This document shows positions 11,693 through 22,299 of a DNA stretch of 64,000 nucleotides, one piece after another. Within the stretch, counting starts at the first letter, position 1. Each line of letters opens with the position of its first letter. This stretch comes from Haliotis asinina (taxonomy: Eukaryota; Mollusca; Gastropoda; Lepetellida; Haliotidae), in contig NC_090290.1 in NCBI RefSeq assembly GCF_037392515.1, forward strand, positions 372,001-436,000. Reading direction: 5' to 3'. A program made the translations under genes and the position numbers. The notes under the pieces were generated by a model. That model worked only from the letters and a program-made list of their open reading frames with translations, was not told the DNA's origin and searched no databases.

Positions 11693-12194
11693 TGGATGAA
11701 GTGCTGTGTGTTTAAGTTTCAGCGTGCAATTTTACACACACGTATGTATCAGACGAGACATATTTCCAAACTTAGATATCAAGGTCGCTCCAAACCTAGA
11801 TTATACGGACGAATTCGAAAATTGTTTTCTGTATTTTCTTTCTGCTTATCGTTGTTGAAATTTTGTTGGTGTATTGAGAACATTTGTTTGTGTCTATGCT
11901 GACTAAAAAGGTATAATTGACTTCAAGGTATAATTGATTATGTGCTGTAAAAACGTATGGACGACTTAACTGTTTTAAAATGTTAAAATAATCGAACAAC
12001 TTCATCCTTTGGTCTCTACATTTTACAACTCCCGATTTTCCAAGATTCCAAGCAGCGTTTGCAACGGTTGTGTTTCATCAAGGTTGAAGCCATCAGCAGA
12101 TCTTTCAAAACATTTTATGGCGGACATGTGAGGACATTTCCAAATGTGACCAATAATGTCCGATGTAATGTCGTATTTTGGATGTAAAATGCTT

Positions 12195-12310
12195 ATTGTA
12201 TCTCATAACATGATTCACTGGATTATCTGGTCCAGATTCGAATATTTACATACCGCCGTCATACTGCTGGATGTGGCGAGATACGTACCGCACACAAACA
12301 CTCATTATGT
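12195..12310 (+). repeat. Family-1 repeat, strongly degenerate
   Basis: Recognisable from gattcactggatt, tctggtccagattcga and the 3' segment ending in cactcat; other parts have drifted. Confidence 0.55.
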
Positions 12311-12330
12311 TGTCGGGGTTATAGAGATGG

Positions 12331-12420
12331 AGAGTGAGTGAGTGAGTGAGTGAGTGAGTGAAGATTTATAGTCACATCGGCAATATTGCAGCCATATCGT
12401 GACTACAACAATACACATGC
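12331..12420 (-). repeat. Family-2 repeat end with (GAGT)n
   Basis: Six GAGT units, then cggcaatattgcagccatat and cgtgac, as at 7972. It directly abuts a tRNA-derived SINE in the same orientation. Confidence 0.6.
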
Positions 12421-12487
12421 ATTTTAACAATGGATAAAATTATTTCGTAAAATCTTTCAGCAAAGCACAAACAACTGGGTTATCACA

Positions 12488-12645
12488 ATGAGTGAGTGAA
12501 TGAGTATGCTTTTGCTCTGTTTTCAGCAATGTTTCAGCAATATCACCTGAAATGTTCCTCACTCATTGTGCTCATGTGGGGAATCGAACCCGGGTCTTTA
12601 GCGTGGCGAGCGACCTCTTTAACCACTAAACTACCCTATCCCGAC
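12488..12645 (-). repeat. tRNA-derived SINE
   Basis: On the minus strand the head has a pol III A box-like tagtttagtgg and a B box-like gggttcgattcc, about 35 bp apart. The 3' tail is gatattgctg and a CACT-rich end. The head resembles a tRNA but is not a functional tRNA gene. Confidence 0.75.
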
Positions 12646-12701
12646 ACTGGAAACAGAATATGTACTTGCAACATTCCATGTTTGCAGAATATTTCACTAT
12701 A

Positions 12702-12860
12702 CAGTCGACCCCCGTTTACCCGGACCCCACATATCCGGAAATACCGCCTTCCGGACGATTGGTATGTGAAACGAAACTAACGTTCATTAATTGTACTCGC
12801 TTAACCGGACCCTGCGCTTCCGGATCCGGGCGGTGAATTTTCAAACAATTCCCATGTATC
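12702..12860 (+). mobile_element. Possible pogo/Tigger-like transposon end
   Basis: The start cagtcgacccccgtttaccc and repeated ccggac motifs resemble inverted-repeat ends of pogo/Tigger elements. No matching inverted end and no DDE transposase were found, so only a terminal piece is proposed. Confidence 0.35.
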
Positions 12861-14570
12861 TTCCTGTAACACTGCTATTGTTGAATGATCAAATCCTCTG
12901 CTCAGTCAGATTGCCGGAGGTCGTAATGCCCGTCGCTTACGACCTAGTTTTGTATACTTCCGTGACAGCAACTCGGTCTTTTGCGATTTAATAAAAACAA
13001 CAAGTGCATCCCCTCGAAAGGCCTGTGTATATGCCTCGGACACACATCGGAAATGTGGACAAAAGCTTTTGATACTCGTGAGACTTATAAAATACGATAT
13101 GTTCAATGACGAGTGCTTTGACGTGATTTGGTGATGCACCTTTACAGGTTATATAGTAATGGGGTTGGATAGTAAATCAGGACTTAGTTTATCGATTTTC
13201 GGACCCGCGGTGGGCGCCTGTGAGTTAGGCCGGTTATCTGCATCGGCCACACTTGGCAAAGACCTTCAAAAGCTAGTTTCTGAATACGTTGTGCATGCTC
13301 TCCTATTTTCTTTTCTTTTTTCTGTTTTCCATTGATCCTTGTTTGAGATTTTCGTGTTTTGCGTGCTTACTTTCATGTTTGCGTGTTATATAAGTTACAC
13401 GTGTAGTTCGAGATAGATTTGATGCGTGACCGACAATGGTGATACATAGTACTGATCTGGCTACTTGTATGACAAGAGAGAAATGGAAAGAGAGTTTTGG
13501 GCTTTTGGGGAGAAAATAGAGGAAGACGGTTTGGTATGATATAAAAACTCCAACTGGGTGAAAACAGTTTCGGTGAGCATATCATGTTTAATTATAGATT
13601 TATATTGGGGATGGGGAGGTTTGTGCTTGCCCTGTGCTCACCGGCAAGGAGTTGGTTGGTCAAACGTAGTCGCAATAGAGTCGTCAAAACTGGAATTAAA
13701 AAGTCGGGTTAGTCGGAACCACGTCTTTTGTCAGTTTGGGAACAGTAGTATCGTCAGGACCACATTCGTCATTGTCATTGTCCGCCCTTTCTCTCTGGGT
13801 ACCCGTGTCAAGTTTTGTTTGTCATGAATAAGTTACATAATCCTATAATAAATCGTGTGCAGTTGAGAGTTTTCGGGCTGTTTAGGCTGCATAAAAGTAA
13901 TTAAATATTTCTCGGGCCCATATTTTTCAAAAAGTAACGAGGGCGATAGGACATTTTTAAAAAAATGATGGATCAAAATGACGAGTGAGAAACACGTTTT
14001 TATTGTTTTTTCTCTCTCAGAAATGCTGCTTGGAAAGTTTACCAAAGTGTTAATGAGTTGGACAAATCGATGATCAGGACTTAGTCATGGTCTTGCTCTT
14101 CATTCTAGTGGCAAACAAGGACAAGCTGAACCCCGACCTGACAGTTGACGCATATTAGCATGTATGAGTGCCGCCCATTGGCACCTGCCATTTATATCCG
14201 CTATCGAATGCTGTGAGATGGGTGAAGCAAGTGAGAGTCTCATGACTTCCGTGCTCTAGTCTACATCTGCTCTCCCTTTCACGCGTTGGTTTGCTCACCG
14301 CCGTGTACCGCCTACTTCTCGTAAACACGTTCACTCCACCGTATCCTTGTTTACCAGTTGTTCGTTTTATGTGTTTACTTTCCTGCTTGTCAAAACAGGT
14401 TGTAGGAAGTTCAAATGTTTTGTCGGACAACTGCTAAAATGGTCGAGGTCGGTGAGCCCATCACGACGTCATTCAAGACAGTGAGAGTCCGAAATACGTA
14501 TAGAGTGTCATCTGTAACAACACCATCGTCCATCACATTGTTAAACATCTGGCAACGCCTAGGGCTTGAG
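12861..14570. other. Spacer without recognised gene
   Basis: Short open frames only, none with domain features or convincing splice sites. Confidence 0.4.
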
Positions 14571-14764
14571 TTTCGAAGCTCTCTTAGCGCCAAGATAGTT
14601 GTAACTGGCACATATTAACATTAACTTCCGACTATCTTAGCGCTAAGAGAGCTCCGAAAATCCAGGGCCTTGATTTTCGAAGCTCTCTTAGCGCTAAGAT
14701 AGTCGTAAGTCAGTATTAATGTATGGCACTTACGACTATCTTAGGGCTAAGAGAGCTTCGAAAA
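14571..14764. repeat. Two tandem foldback hairpins (MITE-like)
   Basis: Hairpin 1: arms 14571-14606 and 14624-14659, imperfect. Hairpin 2: arms 14674-14710 and 14728-14764, 36 of 37 bp paired, 17-bp loop. The two hairpins are versions of the same sequence, and each arm contains its own palindrome ttagcgctaa. No coding capacity. Confidence 0.92.
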
Positions 14765-15194
14765 TCTGTACCCTGCACTTCAGTAGCTTCCTTGTGCAAT
14801 ATGTGCGGAGCTGACGATGGTCCATATGGCAATGCCAACAACGTGTAGTAAACCTTACCCTACGGCAAGTCCAAGACAAATAGTATGATAAAACAATTCA
14901 ATATGGTGGATACCATGTACTCCTCCCACAAAGTTCAGCAACATAAATGTTTTGTCTCATTACATTTCCATTTACTGATGTTGCAAATCACGGAATGGTG
15001 CAATAGCAAGGTGAAACATATGCACACACTATTAACATAATGAAATGAAATGGAACTGAGCAATAATAGAAACCTTTAATCATTAAAAGCTTGTACCTGT
15101 GAAACAGACGCGCAAAATGTGCCGCATTGATGGAGCAAAATGTTAACATTAAGGTTCAAGTCAGTTTTGGAGAGTGAAGCAGTGTTCAGTAACG

Positions 15195-15420
15195 CTTATG
15201 GCCACCACGAACACAGATACAAGCTTCTATACTTCTTTGCATTGGCCAAATGAGCCTTTAAAGTTGTTGTTGTTGAATGTTGTGCCATTCTCTCCTCAAC
15301 GCCTGCTCAAGATGATCCTGAATCTGGGGTGAACATGGACACCGTAAACACAACTTCCAGTAATGTCTTGGGCGTAGTCAAGGGGATTAAGCTCAAGATC
15401 TTGCCAGTCCATATGTGTTA
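15195..15420 (-). pseudogene. Tc1-like transposase, C-terminal remnant
   Basis: The minus strand reads a degenerate version of the Tc1 catalytic end: a DLELNPLDY segment at the place of SPDLNPIE, then EQALRREWHNIQQQQL, and finally RGGHKRY at the position of the family's usual GGHTRY end. Frameshifts are present. The upstream catalytic half is absent; telomere-like and minisatellite DNA replaces it. This is a fourth Tc1 lineage in the window. Confidence 0.65.
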
Positions 15421-15471
15421 GGGTTAGGGTTAGGGTTAGGGTTAACCTAACCCTAACCAGTCCATATGTGT
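15404..15471. repeat. Head-to-head interstitial telomeric repeats with 15-bp flanking duplication
   Basis: Four TTAGGG-type units run directly into two CCCTAA-type units (15419-15456). The block is bordered by two exact copies of ccagtccatatgtgt at 15404-15418 and 15457-15471. TTAGGG is the usual molluscan telomere repeat. Confidence 0.93.
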
Positions 15472-15719
15472 GATGTTGTTGACCCTGATGTTGTTGACCC
15501 TGATGTTGTTGACCCTGATGTTGTTAACCCTGATGTTGTTGACCCTGATGTTGTTGACCCTGATGTTGACCCTGATGTTGTTGACCCTGATGTTGTTGAC
15601 CCTGATGTTGTCAACCCTGATGTTGTTAACCCTGATGTTGTTGACCATGATGTTGTTAACCCTGATGTTGTCGACCCTGATGTTGTCGACCCTGATGTCA
15701 ACCCTGATGTTGTTGACCC
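15472..15719. repeat. 15-bp minisatellite
   Basis: About 17 copies of gatgttgttgaccct with point variants and occasional 3-6-bp losses. The period is a multiple of three, so it reads as a Val/Asp/Pro repeat in one frame, but there is no start, splice site or family evidence for a protein. Confidence 0.95.
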
Positions 15720-15720
15720 T

Positions 15721-16420
15721 CCATGGACGGGCATTATCATCCATGGACGGGCATTATCATTCATGGACGGGCATTATCATCCATGGACGGGCATTATCAT
15801 CCATGGACGGGCATTATCATCCATGGACGGGCATTATCATCCATGGACGGGCATTATCATCCATGGACGGGCATTATCATCCATGGACGGGCATTATCAT
15901 CCATGGACGGGCATTAGCATCCATGGACGGGCATTATCATCCATGGACGGGCATTATCATCCTTGGACGGGCATTATCATCCATGGACGGGCATTATCAT
16001 CCATGGACGGGCATTAGCATCCATGGACAGGCATAATCATCCATGGACGGGCATTATCATCCATGGACGGGCATTATCATCCATGGACGGGCATTATCAT
16101 CCATGGACGGGCATTATCATCCATGGACGGGCATTATCATCCATGGACAGGCATAATCATCCATGGACGGGCATTATCATCCATGGACGGGCATTATCAT
16201 CCATGGACGGGCATTATCATCCATGGACGGGCATTATCATCCATGGACGGGCATTATCATCCATGGACGGGCATTAGCATCCATGGACAGGCATAATCAT
16301 CCATGGACGGGCATTATCATCCATGGACGGGCATTATCATCCATGGACGGGCATTATCATCCATGGACGGGCATTATCATCCATGGACGGGCATTATCAT
16401 CCATGGACGGGCATTAGCAT
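15721..16420. repeat. 20-bp minisatellite, 35 units
   Basis: Exactly 35 units of ccatggacgggcattatcat. Two recurring variants stand out: one with gcattagcat and one with acaggcataat; they occur next to each other twice. Because 20 is not a multiple of three, all three plus-strand frames read the same 20-residue cycle and stay open over long spans; the variants supply the stops. I treat the reading frames as artefacts. Confidence 0.97.
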
Positions 16421-17577
16421 CCATGAAAATGAAGTTAAGACCCACTTGTACAGGTGGCCGTTCGGGTGATGTCAATGTTATGAGATAAATCTTTCAGTAA
16501 AAAAATCGCTATCGAGATTGATAAAGGTATTATACTGGAAAAAACTTGTTGTTTAATGTTTTGTGTGGAGTATTTTTAACTAACCAACTAGGTTTCATAT
16601 AGCTAAGACCCGTCAGCCAGTTTTCATACTTATAAGGAAGGTCAAACAAACGCCTGTTAACCACAGAATGTCTAATGTCCATCTTTCCTCCCATTTGCTT
16701 GAAACGACACAGGCAAAGGATTAACATGTGGCCTTCGTTCACACTGCACGACTGCTTCTGAACAAGATCCAAAATAGCTTCGGAAATCAGAATTTCTCAC
16801 AGGTGAACGATTATTTCTAAATTCCATAGGTAATGATCAGGAATGAAAAGGTATCTTGTACCTACATTCAATAACATCTGAAACTAGAAAGCGTTTTCAT
16901 TCGTAAAATTAACATTTGTCTCATTCTTCCCCCTATTCAAAGTTGAGAATTTTGATACGGTTAATAAATAACAGTGACAAAACGTATAAGAACCAGTAAA
17001 ATATAACACAGACAAGTCTAAAATATTCAATAATAATGTGACCAAACAATGAGCAAGTTTCAATGAATCACAATCCCAAATTCCAGTACAGCGCAAATGA
17101 GTTACAAATCTACGGTAATTGGTTCATAAATATCAAATATTAAGTCACCAGTGGCATGGCATTTATAGTGAGACCTGGTATAATAAATGGAGCTTGTTTC
17201 CTATGAGAGCGGTCAGGCATGGAGTGTCAATCTTGAATGTAGGTGTTGTTTTGACAACTAGTTTATAAGGATGATATATTGCCTTGAACTATGCGACAAC
17301 ATAAAATTTGGAGGTAAAGAGCTAAATAATGTAGATACGTGTGTATTTCAAACAGTTGTGTCACGCCCAGGGAAGCCCAAGCTATTCAAAGGAGTACAGT
17401 ATACCTTTGTTAAGCTATAATAAAGCTACGCGTGGCTGTATTCACTAAAGTAAACTTTGAAAGCAGGAAGGTAACATTTACGTATTGTAACATTGTATTG
17501 TTGACTTCATGGAGAGTACATCTTCTGACCGCTGTGTATCATATAAACCTAAGCTATGTTTGCTCTGATAATATTTC
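16421..17577. other. Spacer without recognised gene
   Basis: AT-rich, no repeats shared with the rest of the window and no family-like coding sequence. The Polinton remnant may begin in its last 150 bp. Confidence 0.4.
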
Positions 17578-18385
17578 TCCGACAGCCATGCCCGTGGAAG
17601 GGCGGAAAGACTATTTGTCCAGCATTTACTTTGATCCCAAACATTCAGCAACCTTTTCAGGCCCATCTAAATTACAATGCATCGTGAAACAGGAGGGAAA
17701 ATTTGATAAATTACGTCACATCAAGAAGCGGTTATCGTCTGAATATGTCTAGCCACTTCAACGAGCTATGGTATAAGTTCAAACGCAATAGAGTGATAGC
17801 TTCAGGCCTCAATGGTCGTTGGGACATCGATTTAGCTGACCTTTTTAATACATATCGCCTCACACAATGACGGGATGAAATACCTATTCATTGCAATTAA
17901 TGTATTTATACGATTTCTACGTGTGGATCCCCTACAAAATGAAACTCCTGATGCTGTTATTAAAGAAGATAGTTTCTAAAGCTACTCTACCACTCATTAT
18001 AAGATATGACAAGGGTCGTGAATTTGACTGCAAGAAAGTAAAATCAAGTTTAGCCAACAAGGGTAGTACCTATTACGTCACACAGAATAAAACCAAGGCC
18101 TCTTGTGCAGGGAGAGTAATCCGGTCTATAACTACATGTATGGCAACTATATGATATGGGATACAAGTCCATAACGTCAAGGGTATGGAAGGTGGTCCTC
18201 ATCAAAGTTACCTTCTACGCAAATGAAGTTCAAAGAGTAGATAAGCAAGTTGACGCTCTATGGAGAGTGCAGAGAGTATTATAGAAAAGGAAACCGACTG
18301 GAAGGAAGGAAGTTTTTGTTAAATGGATGGCCTACCCAAAGGAATCTAACAGCTGGATCCCCGAGGCAGATCTACAGTACTTTTA
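17578..18385 (+). pseudogene. Polinton/Maverick integrase, decayed
   Basis: Retrovirus-type integrases insert Polinton DNA into the host genome. The N-terminal domain is visible as YLSSIYFDPKHSATFSG and KLQCIVKQEGKF. After a stop at 17750 the core continues in another frame with KFKRNRVIASG and DIDLADL (first catalytic Asp), then KYLFIAINVF, then YDKGREF (second Asp). Where the family has a Glu before Arg-Phe, this copy reads AGRVIRS, so the third catalytic residue seems lost. A chromodomain-like end, VFVKWMAYPKESNSWIPEAD, closes the gene at 18385. At least three stops or frameshifts make it dead. The ATPase remnant follows immediately, as in other Polintons. Confidence 0.78.
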
Positions 18386-18419
18386 GTGGGTATAAAGAGC
18401 ATCCACAGCTGGAGTGAAA

Positions 18420-19135
18420 CTGTTGACCCGACAACATGTACAGTTGTTCTCTCTGTTCCAAGACCTCATGATTTAGTCAGACATAAGCGTAATAAACACA
18501 ATGAGGATGCCATGCAGCAGCAGCAATATTCCCAGCAGCAGAACCATCATCGGTCTAGTGATGTAGACAATTTCACGTTTCCCCTACAATGAGCTGGTGG
18601 TGGGTCCTGCTAGGGAGGCAAATCGATGTTTCTTTATAACCATCTACGACAGGGATGTATACAGCCAGCACCGAATCACATTATCTGGTGTTACACCCAG
18701 TGGCAGCCTCTATATCAGGAAGTCAGCGAACAGTTTCCTTATGTGAAGTTTGTAGAAGGAATCCCTTACAATCTAGAGGATGATGATTATTCTGATGATA
18801 GAAAAATCAATATGATTCTTCTGGATGACATGATGTTTCAGACCCGGGATGACAAACGAATCTCACAGCTATTTACACACATTTACACAAACTTCTCATC
18901 ACAAGAATGTCATTACTGTTACAAAATCTGTTTCCACAAGGAAAAGAGGTACGTGACATTGCTCTGAATTCTCATTATGTGACGCTAGTGAATTCTCCTG
19001 TGGATAGGCTGCAGTTCCAATTGTTTCCCAGGCGCTTCTGCCCCAACAACGTTGATGGGTTTATGTCAGCATATGAGACTGCTGTTCAAAAACTCTATGG
19101 CAATCTGGCAATTGACCTATGTCTCTCAAGCTGAT
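18420..19135 (+). pseudogene. Polinton-type packaging ATPase with N-terminal zinc finger, decayed
   Basis: This resembles the FtsK/HerA-like genome-packaging ATPase of Polintons and related viruses. The order is: a C2H2 finger (CSLC near 18445, HDLVRHKRNKH shortly after, in shifted frames), a Gln-rich linker, then the ATPase. The Walker A region is split by a frameshift at 18603-18626: GPAR is read in one frame and GKSMF in another. Walker B reads INMILLDDMM. A second shift near 18885 moves the frame to QNLFPQGKEVRDIALN and later FMSAYETAVQKLYGNLAIDL. At least two frameshifts, no intact start; a fossil. Confidence 0.72.
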
Positions 19136-19259
19136 ATACCCTCAGCGTCAAAGATAACATCAGGGCACCTATCAGATCTTTCCCCACAATAAAGACATAC
19201 CCGGACGGGGATCAGCTGTATAAAAGAGAAGCATCCTGAGTCGTGCCATGTGACCATAG

Positions 19260-19830
19260 ACACTCAAAGGATGAACATCTCTGAAGAAACTCTGGACAGT
19301 GTGAACCCATCAGAAGACGGAAACATGCCTAGCTGTGATGAATGTAGGACTTTGTTTGAAAACGGACATGACTGGCCCTCTGCCCCGAGAATGGCTGGAA
19401 ACTACTACGGAAACGACCCAAAATGAATACCACTGATAACAAAGAGGGAAATATTCTACATCTAGAAGAGACATCTAAGGTTACTGACGTTGATACAGAG
19501 AGAGAAGTCAAAGGGCTGGAAAACATGTGGGACCAAAATCGTGTAAGGAGAACATGAGGAAAAGGAAGGAGGAGTATGAAGACCATGGGAAAAGTGAGAG
19601 ATGGCTACAAAAGTAATTGCTAAAATGCTGGCAGACTACCTTTCTGGAAAGGCTTGTGAAAGTCGTTTGTTGTGGCAGTTATTTTGGCAAATGACCCCTC
19701 TTTAAGTCTATGTTTGAGAAAGTAAGAGGCTTGGACCCTGACATGAACACCAAAGGCATGGATACCCAAATCACTCAGTGGATGAAACCTGTCATGAAAG
19801 ATATTCTGTCTTATGTGGACTTTAGAACAT
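19260..19830 (+). pseudogene. Decayed coding sequence downstream of the ATPase, unidentified
   Basis: A short frame with SCDECRTLFENGHD looks like the start of a C2H2-type finger, followed by a Lys/Glu-rich stretch and fragments containing QWMKPVMKDILSYVDF. Position directly behind the ATPase suggests it belonged to the same element. I do not recognise a function, and several stops interrupt it. Confidence 0.4.
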
Positions 19831-20926
19831 GATTAACAAGATTTAGAACTTTTTTACAGGTCTGAGGATGAACAGTCGGATGATGAACTGTGAACTTATT
19901 CGTTTTGTATGAGCTGATCATGTGTTTGAATGTTAATGCATTAATCTGTATGCAATTTTATTTGAGGTGCGTAATCATCAACATGTATTGGTGTATTTGT
20001 AATACAGAGTGTAAATAGCATCAAATAGTTGAGTTTTTCATCTTGGCTAGGAATGATCTCGTATACACACATACATATATAAATTGCATTGAGGTGGACA
20101 CATTTGCAAAGAAATACACAACCTCAGCTTTTAAGTCAAAACCTTTATTTCATACATATCACAATGTTATAACCATGAATAAATTCACACATCCAGGCAT
20201 ACATCTTGCCATTGTGTAAAAAAATTATTTTTTTTCGGTCAGTCTATGAACTGATAATGTCTCAGAATTCACATATACAGTGGTTGTAACACTTTTATAC
20301 AGAGTAGACGCCATTTCAACTTTATACAACATAATATGTTGAGGAACGCTTTCACTTGCTTTCTCCCGTTATAACAAAACTGCGTCATTACATTGAGTTC
20401 TAACTGAACAATGCAACCACTGTGTATAGTCCCTTGTGATATGAAAGGTATGAAATGGCTTAAACAAATACACATTTATGAAATAATTACTCCCTTGAAT
20501 CTGAATTGACTTTATAATGGCCATACGCTAGTGTATGAACTTAATCTCCCAAAACATGAAAGCAACTGAAACTAATTTTGTTCACAGCTACGCTACGACT
20601 TTTGCTCCAAATGCTGTGCATAGTGTGTCTATACTGTACCTCATTGTTTGTATATGGAATGTCTAAGCTGTTTCTTCATCACGGTTCTGGATACTCCCTT
20701 AGTCCTCTGTTTTTCTTATCCATCACAAAAAAGAGAATACATTTTTTTCAGGAGCACAGTCCCCAACTTCTTCTTTGAACTTGCCCAAAACTTTGGCATT
20801 TTGTACAGAATACAGAGGGTGGGAGTAATTTCCTGTGGCAAACAAATCAGCATGTGGATATTCTAGGTCAGCCTACAAAATATATCCAGTTTTAGAATCG
20901 TCAGGGAAGCACTGTATGTTATATTA
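19831..20926. other. Spacer without recognised gene
   Basis: AT-rich; no splice-flanked coding segment or known repeat. Confidence 0.4.
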
Positions 20927-21116
<190 letters not shown>

Positions 21117-21194
21117 AAACCGAAATAGCAATGCATTGCTGTCTTGTCCATATCTCATGGGAATAACAGTCATCTCTGCTGTCCACCAGGTGGT

Positions 21195-21958
21195 ATTGAA
21201 GTCAGTACCTCCTATGACCACCTCCAGCTGCTACCACTGCCCTTACCTCCCGCGTACAGATAGAATCAGTCATTAAATGTTTTGTGGTGGAATCCTTCTC
21301 CATTCCTCCTGCAGCATGTGGAACGACTGTGGTGGATTACGACGTCGACGTACCAGTCTATCCACCTGATCCCATAGGTGTTTGCTTGGGCTTAGATCCG
21401 GGGATCTGGAGGGCCAGGGGAGGGTATTGATGTTGTTCTTGGCCAGGTAGTCCACGGTGGCATGTTCTGTGTGGGGCCTAGCGTTGTCCTGTTGGAAGAG
21501 CTGCCGTTGACGGTCAACGAAGTGAAGGACGTGCGGACGGAGAATCTGGTCTACGTATCGATTGGCCGTCAGATTGCCTTGGACATACACACGTTCCGAT
21601 CTGCGGGTGTATGACCTCCACCTCCATAACACTCTCTCCACCGAATCTGTATACCTGTCTGATGCAGTTAGGAGCAAAACGTTCATGACGTATCGGGCTC
21701 CAAACTGTTCTTGTGCTGTGTCCCGGGCAGTACGATGGCGGTCACGTAGGTTGGTTACCCAGATGTATCGATCTTGGGCAGGTGTGGTGACTCTACGTCT
21801 TCCTGATCTTGGACGGTCATTTGTCGAATTTGTTTGACGAAATCGATCCCATAATTGTGTTATTGTGCTAGGATGAACGTTGGAGATCCATGCCACCTCA
21901 CTCTAAGATTCGCCAGCTTGCAATCATCCAATTGCCTGGCAGCGTTGAGACGTCCCAT
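21195..21958 (-). pseudogene. Tc1-like transposase, internally deleted
   Basis: The minus-strand start at 21958 reads MGRLNAARQLDD; a frameshift leads into HPSTITQLWDRFRQT (helix-turn-helix) and GRRRVTTPAQDRY. The FSDES segment carrying the first catalytic Asp is missing, so an internal deletion of roughly 200 bp is likely. FQQDNARPH and RSPDLSPSKHLWD show the second and third positions; the expected Glu reads Lys (SKHLWD). The C-terminal GGGHRRY is in another frame near 21200. Clearly dead, and from a different Tc1 lineage than elements A and B. Confidence 0.82.
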
Positions 21959-22299
21959 TTTTGTGTACAGTACTTGCAAAGATCGTGGATGAAATTGTGA
22001 GATTCATTTAGGTCTTTTATAGTCACATGCTGTACTCATGCTTTGCACGTGAGAAACAATCATTAGGCCTTATATTTTCTTGCTGCATGACATCCACGCA
22101 CATCACGACAACCCTGATTGACAAAACCGTTCAAAATCATTTTTGGTTGCGTTTGGTCAAGCATGATCTTCTAAAACATTCCAAAAACAATGTACAACCC
22201 TAAAAAATGTAAGTATCATTTTGCGTTTCTCTTTTTGAAGAGTGTAGATTATTAGTCAGCTTTTGTCTACAACAGGGAAGAGCTTTTTACCATTGTAAC
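21959..22299. other. Short spacer
   Basis: No gene or repeat recognised; it may include the 5' end of the Tc1 element above, whose inverted repeats I could not find. Confidence 0.35.

Noticed and set aside
15404..16420. CRISPR-like array
   Set aside because: Eukaryotic DNA, units are contiguous with no unique spacers, and no cas genes are present.
15466..16488. Several long plus-strand and minus-strand frames
   Set aside because: They are generated by the 15-bp and 20-bp minisatellites; all frames are equally open, so openness carries no coding evidence.
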